Source: Mesorhizobium ciceri biovar biserrulae WSM1271
GTDB lineage: Bacteria > Pseudomonadota > Alphaproteobacteria > Rhizobiales > Rhizobiaceae
Reading direction: 5' to 3'
Assembly (NCBI RefSeq): GCF_000185905.1
Contig: NC_014923.1
Span: 2,999,501 to 3,063,500 of the forward strand
Length of the DNA: 64,000 nucleotides
Below the pieces are notes generated by a model that ran no database searches, had not been told where the DNA came from, and saw only the letters and a program-made list of their open reading frames with translations. Below are positions 52,385 to 60,780 of this stretch, in pieces (position 1 is the first letter of the stretch; each line of letters begins with the position of its first letter). A program made the position numbers and the translations under genes.

Positions 52385-52782
52385 TGGAAAACATTCGACC
52401 CATTAAGACCGAAGCCGATTACGATTGGGCGATCGCCGAAATCACTAAATATTTCGAAAATGAGCCGGAGGTCGGCTCTCTCGATGGTGACCGGTTCGAC
52501 GTTCTCGCAACCCTGATCGAGGCTTATGAGGATAAGCACTACCTGATTGAAGCACCGGATCCCGTTGAAGCCATTCATTCGCACATGGAACTGTTCAACC
52601 TGTCGCGGAAGGCGCTGGCCGAGGTGATCGGATCATCACCCCGGGCGACCGAGGTGTTGAACAAAAAGCGCGCACTCACCCTGGATATGGTCTTCAAACT
52701 GAACAAGGAATGGAAAATTCCCGCCGAAGTCCTCGTGCAACCCTATCACCTTGCAAATGACAGGGGCCGCAGGCGCGCCTAA
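52384..52782 (+). CDS. higA: HigA-type antitoxin, helix-turn-helix
   Basis: The 132-residue protein shares one base with the toxin stop (TGATG). The C-terminal half has a helix-turn-helix (LFNLSRKALAEVIGSSPRAT, VLNKKRALTLDMVFKLNKEW) typical of HigA/YgjM antitoxins, after a DUF-like helical N-terminus (EADYDWAIAEITKYFENEPE). It neutralises HigB and probably represses the operon through the twin palindromes upstream. Confidence 0.87.
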   Translation: MENIRPIKTEADYDWAIAEITKYFENEPEVGSLDGDRFDVLATLIEAYEDKHYLIEAPDPVEAIHSHMELFNLSRKALAEVIGSSPRATEVLNKKRALTLDMVFKLNKEWKIPAEVLVQPYHLANDRGRRRA

Positions 52783-52797
52783 CATGCACCGATTCTC

Positions 52798-53490
52798 CTA
52801 AGCCGCGCGTTTGGGCTCCACCGCGAACGGGCTGAGGCCGAGCCAGGTCTGCATCTTCCTGCCGATGGCCTGGTCGCCGGTCAGGGCAACCCTGGCGCCG
52901 GCCTTCTCGACGGTCAGCACTCCCATCCAGATCGCCGTCATCGTGTGCAGGTCGGTCGAGACGTAGAGATCGACATCGAAGCCCGGATCGTACCAGCACA
53001 GATCGACCTCACCGTGCTTCTCGACGATCAGCCACCACGACCGTTTGGACGCCGGGAGATCCTGATACAGGAATTGTATCACCGTGCGCCCTTCAGGCAG
53101 CGGCGAGGGGTTTAGATTGCGCCGCATGTCCCACATCAGCAACGACGGATCGAGGTTCTTCAGCGACAGCCGGGACTCGACCCATTTCTGCCCCCAGAAG
53201 CCCATCGCCTCGACGACAGGACGCAAATCCCGGCCGGCTTCCGTCAGCCGATATTCGAAGATGCCTTTTTCGCCCGGCACTTCCTTGCGCTCGAGGATCC
53301 CGGCGATCTCAAGTTCCTTCAGCCGTTGCGACAGAAGGGTCGGCGACATTTTGGGGACGCCGCGGCGAAGATCGTTGAAGCGGGTCGAGCCGGCCACCAG
53401 TTCACGCATCAGCACCATGGTCCAGCGGGTGCACAGCACCTCAGCGGCCATCGATAGCGGGCAGAATTGTTTGTATCCGTGCTGGCTCAT
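52798..53490 (-). CDS. HxlR-family regulator with C-terminal extension
   Basis: The 230-residue protein has an HxlR winged helix in the first 100 residues (FCPLSMAAEVLCTRWTMVLM, LLSQRLKELEIAGILERKEV) with the single Cys near the N-terminus. An added alpha/beta region of about 110 residues follows (VIQFLYQDLPASKRSWWLIV, VEKAGARVALTGDQ), resembling an SCP2-like lipid-binding domain. It is divergent from the DUF1330 gene. Probably responds to a hydrophobic or electrophilic ligand. Confidence 0.78.
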   Translation of the reverse strand: MSQHGYKQFCPLSMAAEVLCTRWTMVLMRELVAGSTRFNDLRRGVPKMSPTLLSQRLKELEIAGILERKEVPGEKGIFEYRLTEAGRDLRPVVEAMGFWGQKWVESRLSLKNLDPSLLMWDMRRNLNPSPLPEGRTVIQFLYQDLPASKRSWWLIVEKHGEVDLCWYDPGFDVDLYVSTDLHTMTAIWMGVLTVEKAGARVALTGDQAIGRKMQTWLGLSPFAVEPKRAA

Positions 53491-53547
53491 GATTGGTGCC
53501 TCTCCCTCAAACCTGACCGAATATTAGGCCTTCATGAATGAAGCGGC

Positions 53548-53577
53548 CAGTACGGAAACTGTACTGCCCCGGTACAG
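53548..53577. promoter_or_regulatory. GTAC dyads upstream of the DUF1330 gene
   Basis: CAGTAC at 53548-53553 and GTACTG at 53561-53566 are inverted, with a third GTACAG at 53572-53577. The half-sites are spaced about 11-13 bp, one DNA turn. They lie between the HxlR gene (start 53490) and the DUF1330 gene (start 53667), and are the best operator candidates. Confidence 0.45.
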
Positions 53578-53666
53578 ATCGCGGACTGGTTGGCGAGGGT
53601 CCTGCCATGCGAGCCTTTTGGCCGGTTGCACGGGATACGCCTGTGCACCGCAACCAGGAGACCACC

Positions 53667-53993
53667 ATGACCGCCTACGTTATCGCAGACATCAAGATAA
53701 ACGACCCGCAGTGGGTGCCGGCTTACGCCGCCTCGGTGCACGATCTCGTCCACAAGCATGGCGGCAGATATCTGTCGCGCAGCGGCAATGTGAAAACGCT
53801 TGAAGGCAAGCCGCTCGATACCACGCTGATCGCGCTGATGGCGTTCCCGTCGGAAGCGGCGGCGCGCGCGTTCACCACCGATCCTGCCTACGCGCCCTTC
53901 GTCTCGGCCCGTCAGGACGGCAGCGACAGCCGTTTCCAGATGATCGACAACACCGATCTGGCCGGAACGATCCCGTATCTGCCGAAGGGATGA
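53667..53993 (+). CDS. DUF1330 protein
   Basis: The 108-residue protein has the ferredoxin-like DUF1330 fold (MTAYVIADIKINDPQWVPAY, GGRYLSRSGNVKTLEG, LIALMAFPSEAAARAFTTDP). ATG 53667 has AGGAG upstream. It is opposite an HxlR regulator that probably controls it. The family has no proven function; some members look like dimeric monooxygenase folds. Confidence 0.78.
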   Translation: MTAYVIADIKINDPQWVPAYAASVHDLVHKHGGRYLSRSGNVKTLEGKPLDTTLIALMAFPSEAAARAFTTDPAYAPFVSARQDGSDSRFQMIDNTDLAGTIPYLPKG

Positions 53994-54114
53994 TCCTTTT
54001 CGGTAGCCGTTACATCAATTTCGGGATCTCCAAGCAACAACAGCCACAGCGCTTGCCTGCCGGGCCTCCGTATTTTCGGCGGCCGGCCAGCTGTGCTTTT
54101 TCAAGAAGAATGGA

Positions 54115-54651
54115 ATGAAGATGATATCAAACTTTCGCAGCGGACTTCTTATGGCGGGGACCATGCTGGCAATCTGCACCACCCTCGCGCAGGCGCATCA
54201 GGAGCCGGCTGAAGCTGCCTCCGGCCCCAACCCGCTGGCCGACAAGGTGCGGGCTGTCAACAGCCGGTTTGTCGACGTCAAGGCAGCGGTATCAGAGGGC
54301 TATGCGCCTATTCCTTGTGCCAGCGGCATCACCGGCGGCGCCATGGGCATCCACTATGTCAACGGCCAGTATCTGAAGGACGACAAGATCGACATCGCCC
54401 GTCCCGAAGCTGTGATGTACGAGCCGATGGCCGATGGCACGCTGAAGCTGGTGGCGGTCGAGTACATCACTTCGAAAGGACCGGCATCGGTGGACGGCCA
54501 GCTGTTCAACTTCAACAGCGCCCCCAACCGCTATGGCCTGGGTGAATTCTACGAGCTGCATGTCTGGGCCTGGAAAGGGAACCCGACAGGCACGTTCGCC
54601 GACATGAATCCGAAAGTGTCATGCGAGCACGCAATGGCGCCGAGCCAATAA
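54115..54651 (+). CDS. Secreted protein of unknown family
   Basis: The 178-residue protein has an N-terminal signal peptide (SGLLMAGTMLAICTTLAQAH, cut before QEPAE). The mature part contains ADKVRAVNSRFVDVKAAVSE and the sequence YAPIPCASGITGGAMGIHYV, with two cysteines that could form a disulfide with C near the C-terminus (VSCEHAM). I do not recognise the family. Periplasmic location is expected. ATG 54115 follows GAAGAATGG. Confidence 0.68.
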   Translation: MKMISNFRSGLLMAGTMLAICTTLAQAHQEPAEAASGPNPLADKVRAVNSRFVDVKAAVSEGYAPIPCASGITGGAMGIHYVNGQYLKDDKIDIARPEAVMYEPMADGTLKLVAVEYITSKGPASVDGQLFNFNSAPNRYGLGEFYELHVWAWKGNPTGTFADMNPKVSCEHAMAPSQ

Positions 54652-54658
54652 GCAATGA

Positions 54659-54686
54659 GGCCAGGCGGCATTGACGCCGCCTGGCC
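54659..54686 (+). terminator. Bidirectional stem-loop between convergent genes
   Basis: GGCCAGGCGGC and GCCGCCTGGCC form a perfect 11-bp stem with a 6-nt loop, 8 bp past the secreted-protein stop and 26 bp before the SnoaL-like stop. It probably ends transcription from both sides. Confidence 0.65.
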
Positions 54687-54711
54687 CGAACGATCGCTTT
54701 GCCTGATCGCC

Positions 54712-55161
54712 TCAGGCGGTCTTGATCAGACCGAGCTGGGTGAGGGCGGCGACGCCGTCATCGAGGCCGATTTCCTCGACGATCCTGCCGTCAACCACCT
54801 TCAGCACCGTGGTGCCGGTGAAGCGCATGGTGCGGCCGGTGGCGGCCGGCAGCGAACCGACGAGGAAGTCGCCGAAGGCTGGGCCGGTATGCGTGCCGCC
54901 GCCCTCCCACTGGCCGACGACATAGTCGCCCTCGGCAATCAGGTCGGCGGTGGCCCAGAAGTTGAGGTCCGGGAAGGCGGCGCGGAAGTCGGCCATGAAG
55001 GCCTTGATGTCGTCGCGGCCGCGGCGCGGCTCGTGCAGCGAATATTTCAGCAGCATGTCGGGTGCCGCGATCTCGTCGACGACCGACAGATCGCAACGTT
55101 CACCCCAGAAGTGGGTGAACCATCTGACGACGACGGCCTTGTTGTCTTCTTGCTTGGTCAT
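54712..55161 (-). CDS. SnoaL-like (NTF2-fold) protein, ester-cyclase type
   Basis: The 149-residue protein has the NTF2-like fold: VVRWFTHFWGERCDLSVVDE, DDIKAFMADFRAAFPDLNFW and a second sheet with VGQWEGGGTHTGPAFGD and VLKVVDGRIVEEIGLDDGV. The ATG 55161 has AAGGA upstream, better than an in-frame ATG earlier. Such proteins hydrolyse, cyclise or only bind small ligands. No partner gene is apparent. Confidence 0.75.
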   Translation of the reverse strand: MTKQEDNKAVVVRWFTHFWGERCDLSVVDEIAAPDMLLKYSLHEPRRGRDDIKAFMADFRAAFPDLNFWATADLIAEGDYVVGQWEGGGTHTGPAFGDFLVGSLPAATGRTMRFTGTTVLKVVDGRIVEEIGLDDGVAALTQLGLIKTA

Positions 55162-55416
55162 TGGAAGGTCCTTGTTGTTGTCGTGCATGGGATCATCGGC
55201 GCCGCCGATGATCCAGGGGTCACCGGCTTGCGCCGCTGACCTGGGCAGCAGTAGGACGATCCGCCAGACACAAAACTCCGGTTCCTGCCGGCCAATCGAA
55301 AAGGCGGGTCCGGCGCCGGGCAGGGCCGCCTGGGCCGGAACCCGTTCCGCTGAGCCCAAGCATGGCTGCCCCGCCTCAGCTAGACCCTGGAAATCGGATG
55401 GCCACGGGAGAAGGCG

Positions 55417-55518
55417 ATGGCAATGAAGAAGACCTATGAAAAGCCGAGGCTCGAGAAGCGCGAAAGACTGTCCGGCGTGACGGCGGGCAATGTCGTGTCG
55501 TCGACCTGGGGAAATTGA
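55417..55518 (+). CDS. Short RiPP-precursor-like peptide
   Basis: A 33-codon gene from ATG 55417, with GGAG six bases upstream. The peptide starts MAMKKTYEKPRLEKRERLSG and ends VTAGNVVSSTWGN. The Y-x-x-P-x-L motif followed by basic residues and T-x-G resembles the leader of lasso-type precursors, in which Y-x2-P-x-L recruits a B1 protein and the core begins after T-x. The putative core GNVVSSTWGN has no Asp or Glu at positions 7-9 to close a lasso ring. No processing genes are nearby. It may be a relic, or act in trans with enzymes elsewhere. Confidence 0.5.
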   Translation: MAMKKTYEKPRLEKRERLSGVTAGNVVSSTWGN

Positions 55519-55655
55519 CGGCTGCCTGGAGTAGTTCGGTACGGCCTTGATGAACAGGGGCTCCCAATCAGACGTCGAAACTCCGCCCGCGCGGTAACTG
55601 TTTCTTCTCTGGTTTTGCCGCAGATTGCGCCGCGGTGGAGCAGGCGAAGCAGACG

Positions 55656-57773
55656 ATGGCGCGTCAGGATAAGAAAAGTCGCAATGGAACGTTCTGGGCA
55701 AAAGCCCTGGAGCGCGCGCATCTTGGCGTCTGGGACTGGGATCTTGTGACCGGCGACTGCTTTTATTCCGCGACCTGGGCGCGGATGCTAGGCTACGATG
55801 AGAGCGAACTGGCCAACACCAGCGACCTTTGGCTGCAACTGACCCATCCCGACGACCGCGAGCGGGCGCTGGCCAGCGGCGACCGCCACATTGCCGGCCT
55901 GACCGACGCCATCGAGACCGAATTGCGGCTGAAGCACAAGCAGGGACATTGGGTGTGGGTGCTCGATCGCGGCGGCGTCGTCGAGCGCGACGCGATGGGA
56001 AAGCCGCTCAGGCTGATGGGTGTGCAGACCGACATCTCCAAGCAGAAGGCCGCCGAGGCCGAACTCGAGCAGGTCAATGTGCGCTTCCGCCTGGCGCTCG
56101 CCGCCAGCGGCACCGGCATCTGGCACCACGACCTCGCGGGCGGCAAAAGTTATTGGGACGAACGCACCAGGGAGATTTTCGGGCTCGTCTCCGACACCGC
56201 CGAAGTCGAGCGCGACCACTGGTTCGGCTATCTGCATCCGGACGACAAGGACGCCGCGTCGCGCGCGCATCTGGTGCCGCTCGAAACGGACAAGGTCACC
56301 GCCGTGCAATACCGCATCGTGCGGCGCGACGGAGAGGTCCGGCACATAGAATCCCTGCTGCGTTTCATCGCCGACCCGCAAATCCGGGACCGCCGGCTGG
56401 CGGGGCAGATCCTGGGCACGGTGCGCGATATCACCGAAGACAAGCAGCGCGAGCAGGAGCTTGCCTATGCGGCCCGCCATGACGCGCTCACCGGTCTCTT
56501 GAACCGCGCCGCGTTCGACCGGCTGCTGGCCGATCATATCGCGGCCGCGCAGTTGCTGCCGCTTTCCGTGTTCTATGTCGATCTCGACTACTTCAAGGCG
56601 CTCAACGATTTTGCCGGCCACGCGGCCGGCGACCTGGCACTGAAAAGCGTTGCGCAAGGCATTCTGGGCTGCCTTCCCGCGACGGCGCATGCCGCGCGCC
56701 TGGGCGGTGACGAGTTCGCGCTGCTGATGCCCAATTGCGATGCGGCGCAGGCCGGGCGGCTGGCCGACGCGGTACTTGCCGCGGTTCGCGATGCCGAACT
56801 TGGATCGACGGCCACGTCGCGCAAGCTGGCGGCCTCGATCGGTATCGCTTTCGTCGATGACGCCGACACGACGGTGGCCGACGCGCTGGCCTGTGCCGAC
56901 GACGCCTGCTACGCGGCCAAGGCCGCCGGGCGAAACCGATTTGCCGTCTTCTCCACCGATACGGCATCGGGTTCGGGTGGCCTCAACGCGGCGCGCATCG
57001 TCGCCGATACGGTCGATGCCATGGAAGACGGCAGGCTGAAGCTGTTTGGCCAGGAAATCCATCTTCTGGGCCGCCCCTGGCAGGAAAGCCGCCATGTCGA
57101 AGTCTTGGCCAGGCTCGCCGCACGCAACGGCCGGCTGGTGCCACCCGGGGAGTTCATTCCGGTGGCCGAGCGGTTCGGCATCGCGTCGCGGCTCGATCGC
57201 TGGATCATCCGCACCGCGCTGTCGCGGCATGGTGCCGCCTTGCGTTCGGGGGCGCTGACGCTTGGCTTCAATCTGTCGGCGCAGACGCTGAGCGATCCGC
57301 AGCTTTGGGACTTCGTCGACAGCGTCATAGAAGAAACCGGGGCGCCGCATTCGGGCATCGGCTTCGAGATCACCGAAACCGCCGCCGTCACCAATTTCGA
57401 TGCCGCCGAACAGTTCGTGCGCAAGGCGCGCGAGCGGCGCTGCCGGGTCGGCCTCGACGATTTCGGAGCCGGCATGAGCTCGTTCGAATATCTCCGGCGG
57501 TTCCCCGTCGACACGATCAAGATCGACGGTTCCTTCATCGAGCACATCACGCAAAGCCGCTTCGACCGCGAGATCGTGCTGGCCATCACCAGCATTGCCC
57601 GTAGCCTCGGTTGCGACGTGGTCGGTGAGAAGATCGAACGGCAGGACACGCTGGCCATGTTGAGCGACATGGGGGTCGCCTTCGGCCAGGGATTTTTGCT
57701 GCACCGGCCGGAGCCGCTCGAGCGAATTGTCGCGCGCGCAACCAAGGGAGCGACGGCCCGCAAGGCATCGTGA
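55656..57773 (+). CDS. PAS-PAS-GGDEF-EAL cyclic-di-GMP protein
   Basis: The product is 705 residues from ATG 55656; a GTG at 55635 would add 7. Two PAS/PAC units (about residues 15-130 and 140-265) precede a GGDEF domain with intact GGDEF near residue 350. The upstream I-site R-x-x-D is lost (sequence PATA). The EAL domain (about 455-700) has EVL in place of EAL, but keeps NLSAQTL, EITET, DDFGAG near 600 and QGFLL. It could synthesise and degrade c-di-GMP. No membrane segment, so a cytoplasmic sensor. Confidence 0.87.
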   Translation: MARQDKKSRNGTFWAKALERAHLGVWDWDLVTGDCFYSATWARMLGYDESELANTSDLWLQLTHPDDRERALASGDRHIAGLTDAIETELRLKHKQGHWVWVLDRGGVVERDAMGKPLRLMGVQTDISKQKAAEAELEQVNVRFRLALAASGTGIWHHDLAGGKSYWDERTREIFGLVSDTAEVERDHWFGYLHPDDKDAASRAHLVPLETDKVTAVQYRIVRRDGEVRHIESLLRFIADPQIRDRRLAGQILGTVRDITEDKQREQELAYAARHDALTGLLNRAAFDRLLADHIAAAQLLPLSVFYVDLDYFKALNDFAGHAAGDLALKSVAQGILGCLPATAHAARLGGDEFALLMPNCDAAQAGRLADAVLAAVRDAELGSTATSRKLAASIGIAFVDDADTTVADALACADDACYAAKAAGRNRFAVFSTDTASGSGGLNAARIVADTVDAMEDGRLKLFGQEIHLLGRPWQESRHVEVLARLAARNGRLVPPGEFIPVAERFGIASRLDRWIIRTALSRHGAALRSGALTLGFNLSAQTLSDPQLWDFVDSVIEETGAPHSGIGFEITETAAVTNFDAAEQFVRKARERRCRVGLDDFGAGMSSFEYLRRFPVDTIKIDGSFIEHITQSRFDREIVLAITSIARSLGCDVVGEKIERQDTLAMLSDMGVAFGQGFLLHRPEPLERIVARATKGATARKAS

Positions 57774-57789
57774 TCCGGGTGCGGCGAGC

Positions 57790-57815
57790 TTCAGGCCAGG
57801 CCGGACTGGCCTGAA
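57790..57815 (+). terminator. Stem-loop after the GGDEF-EAL gene
   Basis: TTCAGGCCA and TGGCCTGAA form a 9-bp stem with an 8-nt loop between the convergent GGDEF-EAL and small hypothetical genes. It can serve both directions. Confidence 0.55.
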
Positions 57816-57827
57816 ACTCGACACTTT

Positions 57828-58034
57828 CTATCCGGTTCGCCGCGCCGTCGATTGCGGGAACTCCAGCACTCCAGCCTCGGGTCGCCTGTGCTGCGCCTCC
57901 GTCACCGCTTCGATCAACAGATCGAGCGCGTCACAGGCGGCACGGCTCGTCTCGTCATTGCCTTGCAGATAATGATAGGCGCGTTCGAGGTGGATGCGGG
58001 CGGCTGAAAAATCGCTGGTCAATGGTCCCTCCAT
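57828..58034 (-). CDS. Small hypothetical protein, 68 residues
   Basis: A mostly helical protein (DFSAARIHLERAYHYLQGND, SRAACDALDLLIEAVTEAQH). No signal peptide or membrane segment. Its helices and conserved-looking start suggest a true gene. Convergent with the GGDEF-EAL gene. Function unknown. Confidence 0.5.
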   Translation of the reverse strand: MEGPLTSDFSAARIHLERAYHYLQGNDETSRAACDALDLLIEAVTEAQHRRPEAGVLEFPQSTARRTG

Positions 58035-58134
58035 GATCCCGCCCTAAAAAGAGCTTGCCGGAGACGAGGGAACGCCGGGTAAATATCCACAAGCGGCTTT
58101 TATTCAAATGCCGCCGAATGTTGTGAGCAGACGC

Positions 58135-58192
58135 GCGGCGTTGAAGCTGCCGATCTCCCCTACGAGGGGGAGATTGGCAGTTTCAACGCCGC
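58135..58192 (+). repeat. Long hairpin of the CTGCCGATCTCCCC family
   Basis: GCGGCGTTGAAGCTGCCGAT, continued by CTCCCC, pairs over about 25 bp with the 3' arm, with one bulged G and two G-U pairs that hold only in plus-strand RNA. It lies 38 bp before the BKACE start. The family also occurs at 31757, 61895 and 8792. Confidence 0.7.
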
Positions 58193-58229
58193 ACAGCTAC
58201 ACTGCGGCCCCTTGCGCAAGGTGACATCG

Positions 58230-58961
58230 ATGATCGTCCAGGCCTGCATCAACGGCGCGCGTCCGCGCGATTTCCACCCGAAGCTGCCGTTGACTGCCGA
58301 GGCAATGGCCAGCGATGCGGCAGCCTGCGTCGCCGCTGGAGTGGCCGAACTGCATATCCATCCGCGCGGCACCGACGGACGCGAAAGCCTGGCAGCCGTC
58401 GACGCCACGGTGCTGGCGGTGCGCCGGACCTGCCCGGGAACACTGGTTGGCGTGTCGACCGGCGCCTGGATCGAGAACGACGTCGAGCGGACCCGCGCGG
58501 CGATCGCCGGCTGGCGAGACCTGCCTGACTATGCTTCGGTCAACCTGTCCGAACCGGATGCGCCCGCCGTGATGGAGTTGCTGCGCCAGCGTGGTGTAGG
58601 CATCGAGGCGGGGCTAGCCGTCGTCGCCGATGCCGAGCGCTTCGTAGCGCTTCCTGGCCACAACCAGGTGCTGCGCATTCTGATCGAGATCGATATCCCC
58701 GACCTGTCCGCTGCACTCGATGAAGCGCATGGCATCGCCGCCGTACTCGAGCGCGCCGGGGTAGGGCGGCCGATCCTGCTGCATGGCGTCGACACGACTG
58801 TCTGGCCCCTCGTCGAGCTTGCGCATCGCCAGCGCTGGTCGACACGGGTCGGTCTGGAAGACGGCAAGACGCTCGCCGATGGCAGGACGGCCAAGGACAA
58901 TGCGGAAATCGTCGCTGCCGCCGTGGCGATCTTTCGCGGTGCGCCCGTCGTTGCCTCATAG
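58230..58961 (+). CDS. BKACE family protein (DUF849), beta-keto acid cleavage enzyme-like
   Basis: The product is 243 residues from ATG 58230, with AAGGTG upstream. Family marks are VQACINGARPRDFHPKLPLT at the start and the metal site HIHPR (H-x-H) near residue 46, then VGVSTGAWIE and a late RVGLEDGKTL. BKACE proteins cleave beta-keto acids with acetyl-CoA. It is shorter than the usual 270-310 residues, so substrate may differ. It is flanked by a long hairpin. Confidence 0.77.
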   Translation: MIVQACINGARPRDFHPKLPLTAEAMASDAAACVAAGVAELHIHPRGTDGRESLAAVDATVLAVRRTCPGTLVGVSTGAWIENDVERTRAAIAGWRDLPDYASVNLSEPDAPAVMELLRQRGVGIEAGLAVVADAERFVALPGHNQVLRILIEIDIPDLSAALDEAHGIAAVLERAGVGRPILLHGVDTTVWPLVELAHRQRWSTRVGLEDGKTLADGRTAKDNAEIVAAAVAIFRGAPVVAS

Positions 58962-58996
58962 GCAAGCGGCTTGACGTTTCCGTGCGTGCGAAGGTC

Positions 58997-59899
58997 TCAC
59001 GACAAAGGTCGTCGCTCTCCAGCATCCAGCAACCATTGCCGCACGGCTTGCGTCGGCTCGGGATGGCGCTGTTTTCTCGGCATCACGACATAAAAATCCT
59101 GCGTGCCGCGCATTTCGCCGCTGACGGGCTGAACCAGACGGCCGGTGGCGAGTTCGGCGGCGACGAGAAAGCGGCTGGCCAGCGCGATGCCCTGGCCGGC
59201 GACGGCCGCGTCGATGGCGAGGCCGGTTTGGTTGAAGCGCATGCGTTTGAGTTCGGTCGTCATCTTCAGGCCGATCGCCTTTTCCATGAATTCCGGCCAC
59301 AGATTGTGGGCATCGTGCAGCAGCACGTGGTGCTGGATTTCGGAGGCCGCGATCTCGATCGCGCCGGCCGGCAGCAGGGCCGGGCTGCACACGGCGACGA
59401 TCTGCTGGGGAAACAACAGGTCGACGACCAGCCCGGCGCCGAAGGGTGGGCGGCCCTGCCTGACCGCGATGTCTACGCCGTCGGCCTGGAAGCTCGACAG
59501 GCTTTCGCTGGCCAGCACGCGCAGGTCGACCAGCGGGTTGTGCGCGACGAAGTCGTGCAGCCTCGGGATAAGCCATTTGGTGGCGAAGCTCGGCGTCACG
59601 CTGATCGTCAGCCGCGCCGGCTCGGGACGAAGCAGCAGCGTCGCCTCCGAGATCAGGTCGAAGGCGCGGCGGATGTTGGGGACATAGGCGCGGCCCTCAT
59701 CGGTCAGCGCCAGGCCGCGCGGCAGCCGCTCGAACAGCTTCGTGCCGAGATCGGCCTCCAGCCCGCGAATGTGCTGGGCGACCGCCCCTTGCGTGACGTT
59801 GAGCTCTTCGGCCGCGATGCGGAAGTTGAGATGACGCGCCGAGGCTTCGAAGGCGCGCAGCGCATTCAACGGCGGCAAGCTGAGGAAGGTTTCGGGCAT
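58997..59899 (-). CDS. LysR-family transcriptional regulator, GcvA-like
   Basis: The 300-residue protein has the LysR N-terminal helix-turn-helix (PPLNALRAFEASARHLNFRI, AAEELNVTQGAVAQHIRGLE, LFERLPRGLALT). The effector-binding domain starts near residue 90 with LTISVTPSFATKWLIPRL. This set matches the GcvA/AmpR group. Divergent from the SDR gene at 60027, so a probable regulator of the SDR/Gfo pair. Confidence 0.87.
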   Translation of the reverse strand: MPETFLSLPPLNALRAFEASARHLNFRIAAEELNVTQGAVAQHIRGLEADLGTKLFERLPRGLALTDEGRAYVPNIRRAFDLISEATLLLRPEPARLTISVTPSFATKWLIPRLHDFVAHNPLVDLRVLASESLSSFQADGVDIAVRQGRPPFGAGLVVDLLFPQQIVAVCSPALLPAGAIEIAASEIQHHVLLHDAHNLWPEFMEKAIGLKMTTELKRMRFNQTGLAIDAAVAGQGIALASRFLVAAELATGRLVQPVSGEMRGTQDFYVVMPRKQRHPEPTQAVRQWLLDAGERRPLS

Positions 59900-60026
59900 G
59901 CAGTAGTTTTTCTACAGGTTGATTTCAGGCATTCTGGTTCGAACCGACGGGGAAAACCAGCTATATCGACGCTCAACTCCCGAAAACACCGCTTGCGGTG
60001 CCCGCAAACCCTGAGAGGAAAATCCG

Positions 60027-60731
60027 ATGAGTGTAGAAAAAGTAGCTGTGGTGGTGGCCGGCGGCAGCGGCATGGGGGCGGCGGCGGCCAAGCGGCTGGC
60101 GGCGGACGGCTTCAAGATTGCCATTCTTTCCTCTTCGGGCAAGGGCGAGGCGCTGGCCAAGGAGCTTGGCGGGCTCGGCGTCACCGGCTCCAACCAGTCG
60201 AACGACGATCTGCACCGCCTCGTCGACCTGACGCTGGAGCGCTATGGCCGCATCGACGTGCTGGTCAACAGCGGCGGCCACGGGCCGCGCGCGCCGATCC
60301 TCGAGATCACCGACGAGCAATGGCACACCGGCATGGACGTCTACCTCCTCAACGTCATCCGGCCGGTGCGCATCGTGGCACCCCAGATGGTCAAGCAGAA
60401 GGGTGGGGCCATCATCAACATCTCGACGGCCTGGGTGGTCGAGCCGAGCCCGATGTTCCCGACGTCCGCCGTGTTCCGAGCCGGCGTTGCCGCTTACACC
60501 AAGATCTTCGCCAACACCTATGCCGCCGACAATGTGCGCATGAACAATGTGCTGCCCGGCTGGATCGACAGCCTGCCGGCCACCGAAGAACGCCGCGACA
60601 GCGTGCCGATGCAGCGCTACGGGACTTCGGAAGAGGTCGCCGCGACCATCGCCTTCCTGGCGTCGGAGGGCGCCGGCTACATCACCGGCCAGAACATCCG
60701 GGTCGACGGCGGCATTATACGCGCTATTTGA
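60027..60731 (+). CDS. Atypical SDR-family protein
   Basis: The 234-residue Rossmann protein starts VAVVVAGGSGMGAAAAKRLA and has VNSGGHGPRAPIL where classical SDRs have N-A-G. The usual Y-x-x-x-K is missing: its place reads FPTSAVFRAGVAAYTK, so Tyr is replaced by Ser/Thr and Lys by Arg. Catalytic Ser is kept (INISTAW). The C-terminal GQNIRVDGG is normal. Either a divergent enzyme or an NAD-binding regulator. ATG with GAGAGGAAAA. Confidence 0.8.
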   Translation: MSVEKVAVVVAGGSGMGAAAAKRLAADGFKIAILSSSGKGEALAKELGGLGVTGSNQSNDDLHRLVDLTLERYGRIDVLVNSGGHGPRAPILEITDEQWHTGMDVYLLNVIRPVRIVAPQMVKQKGGAIINISTAWVVEPSPMFPTSAVFRAGVAAYTKIFANTYAADNVRMNNVLPGWIDSLPATEERRDSVPMQRYGTSEEVAATIAFLASEGAGYITGQNIRVDGGIIRAI

Positions 60732-60780
60732 GGGCGTCGGCCGGGAGGGGATTCCGGCATCTCACCCCAAGGAGCAAATA

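Noticed and set aside
55417..55518. Functional lasso-peptide cluster
   Set aside because: No RRE, leader peptidase or cyclase gene is within the window, and the core lacks the ring-forming acidic residue. Only a precursor-like gene is reported.
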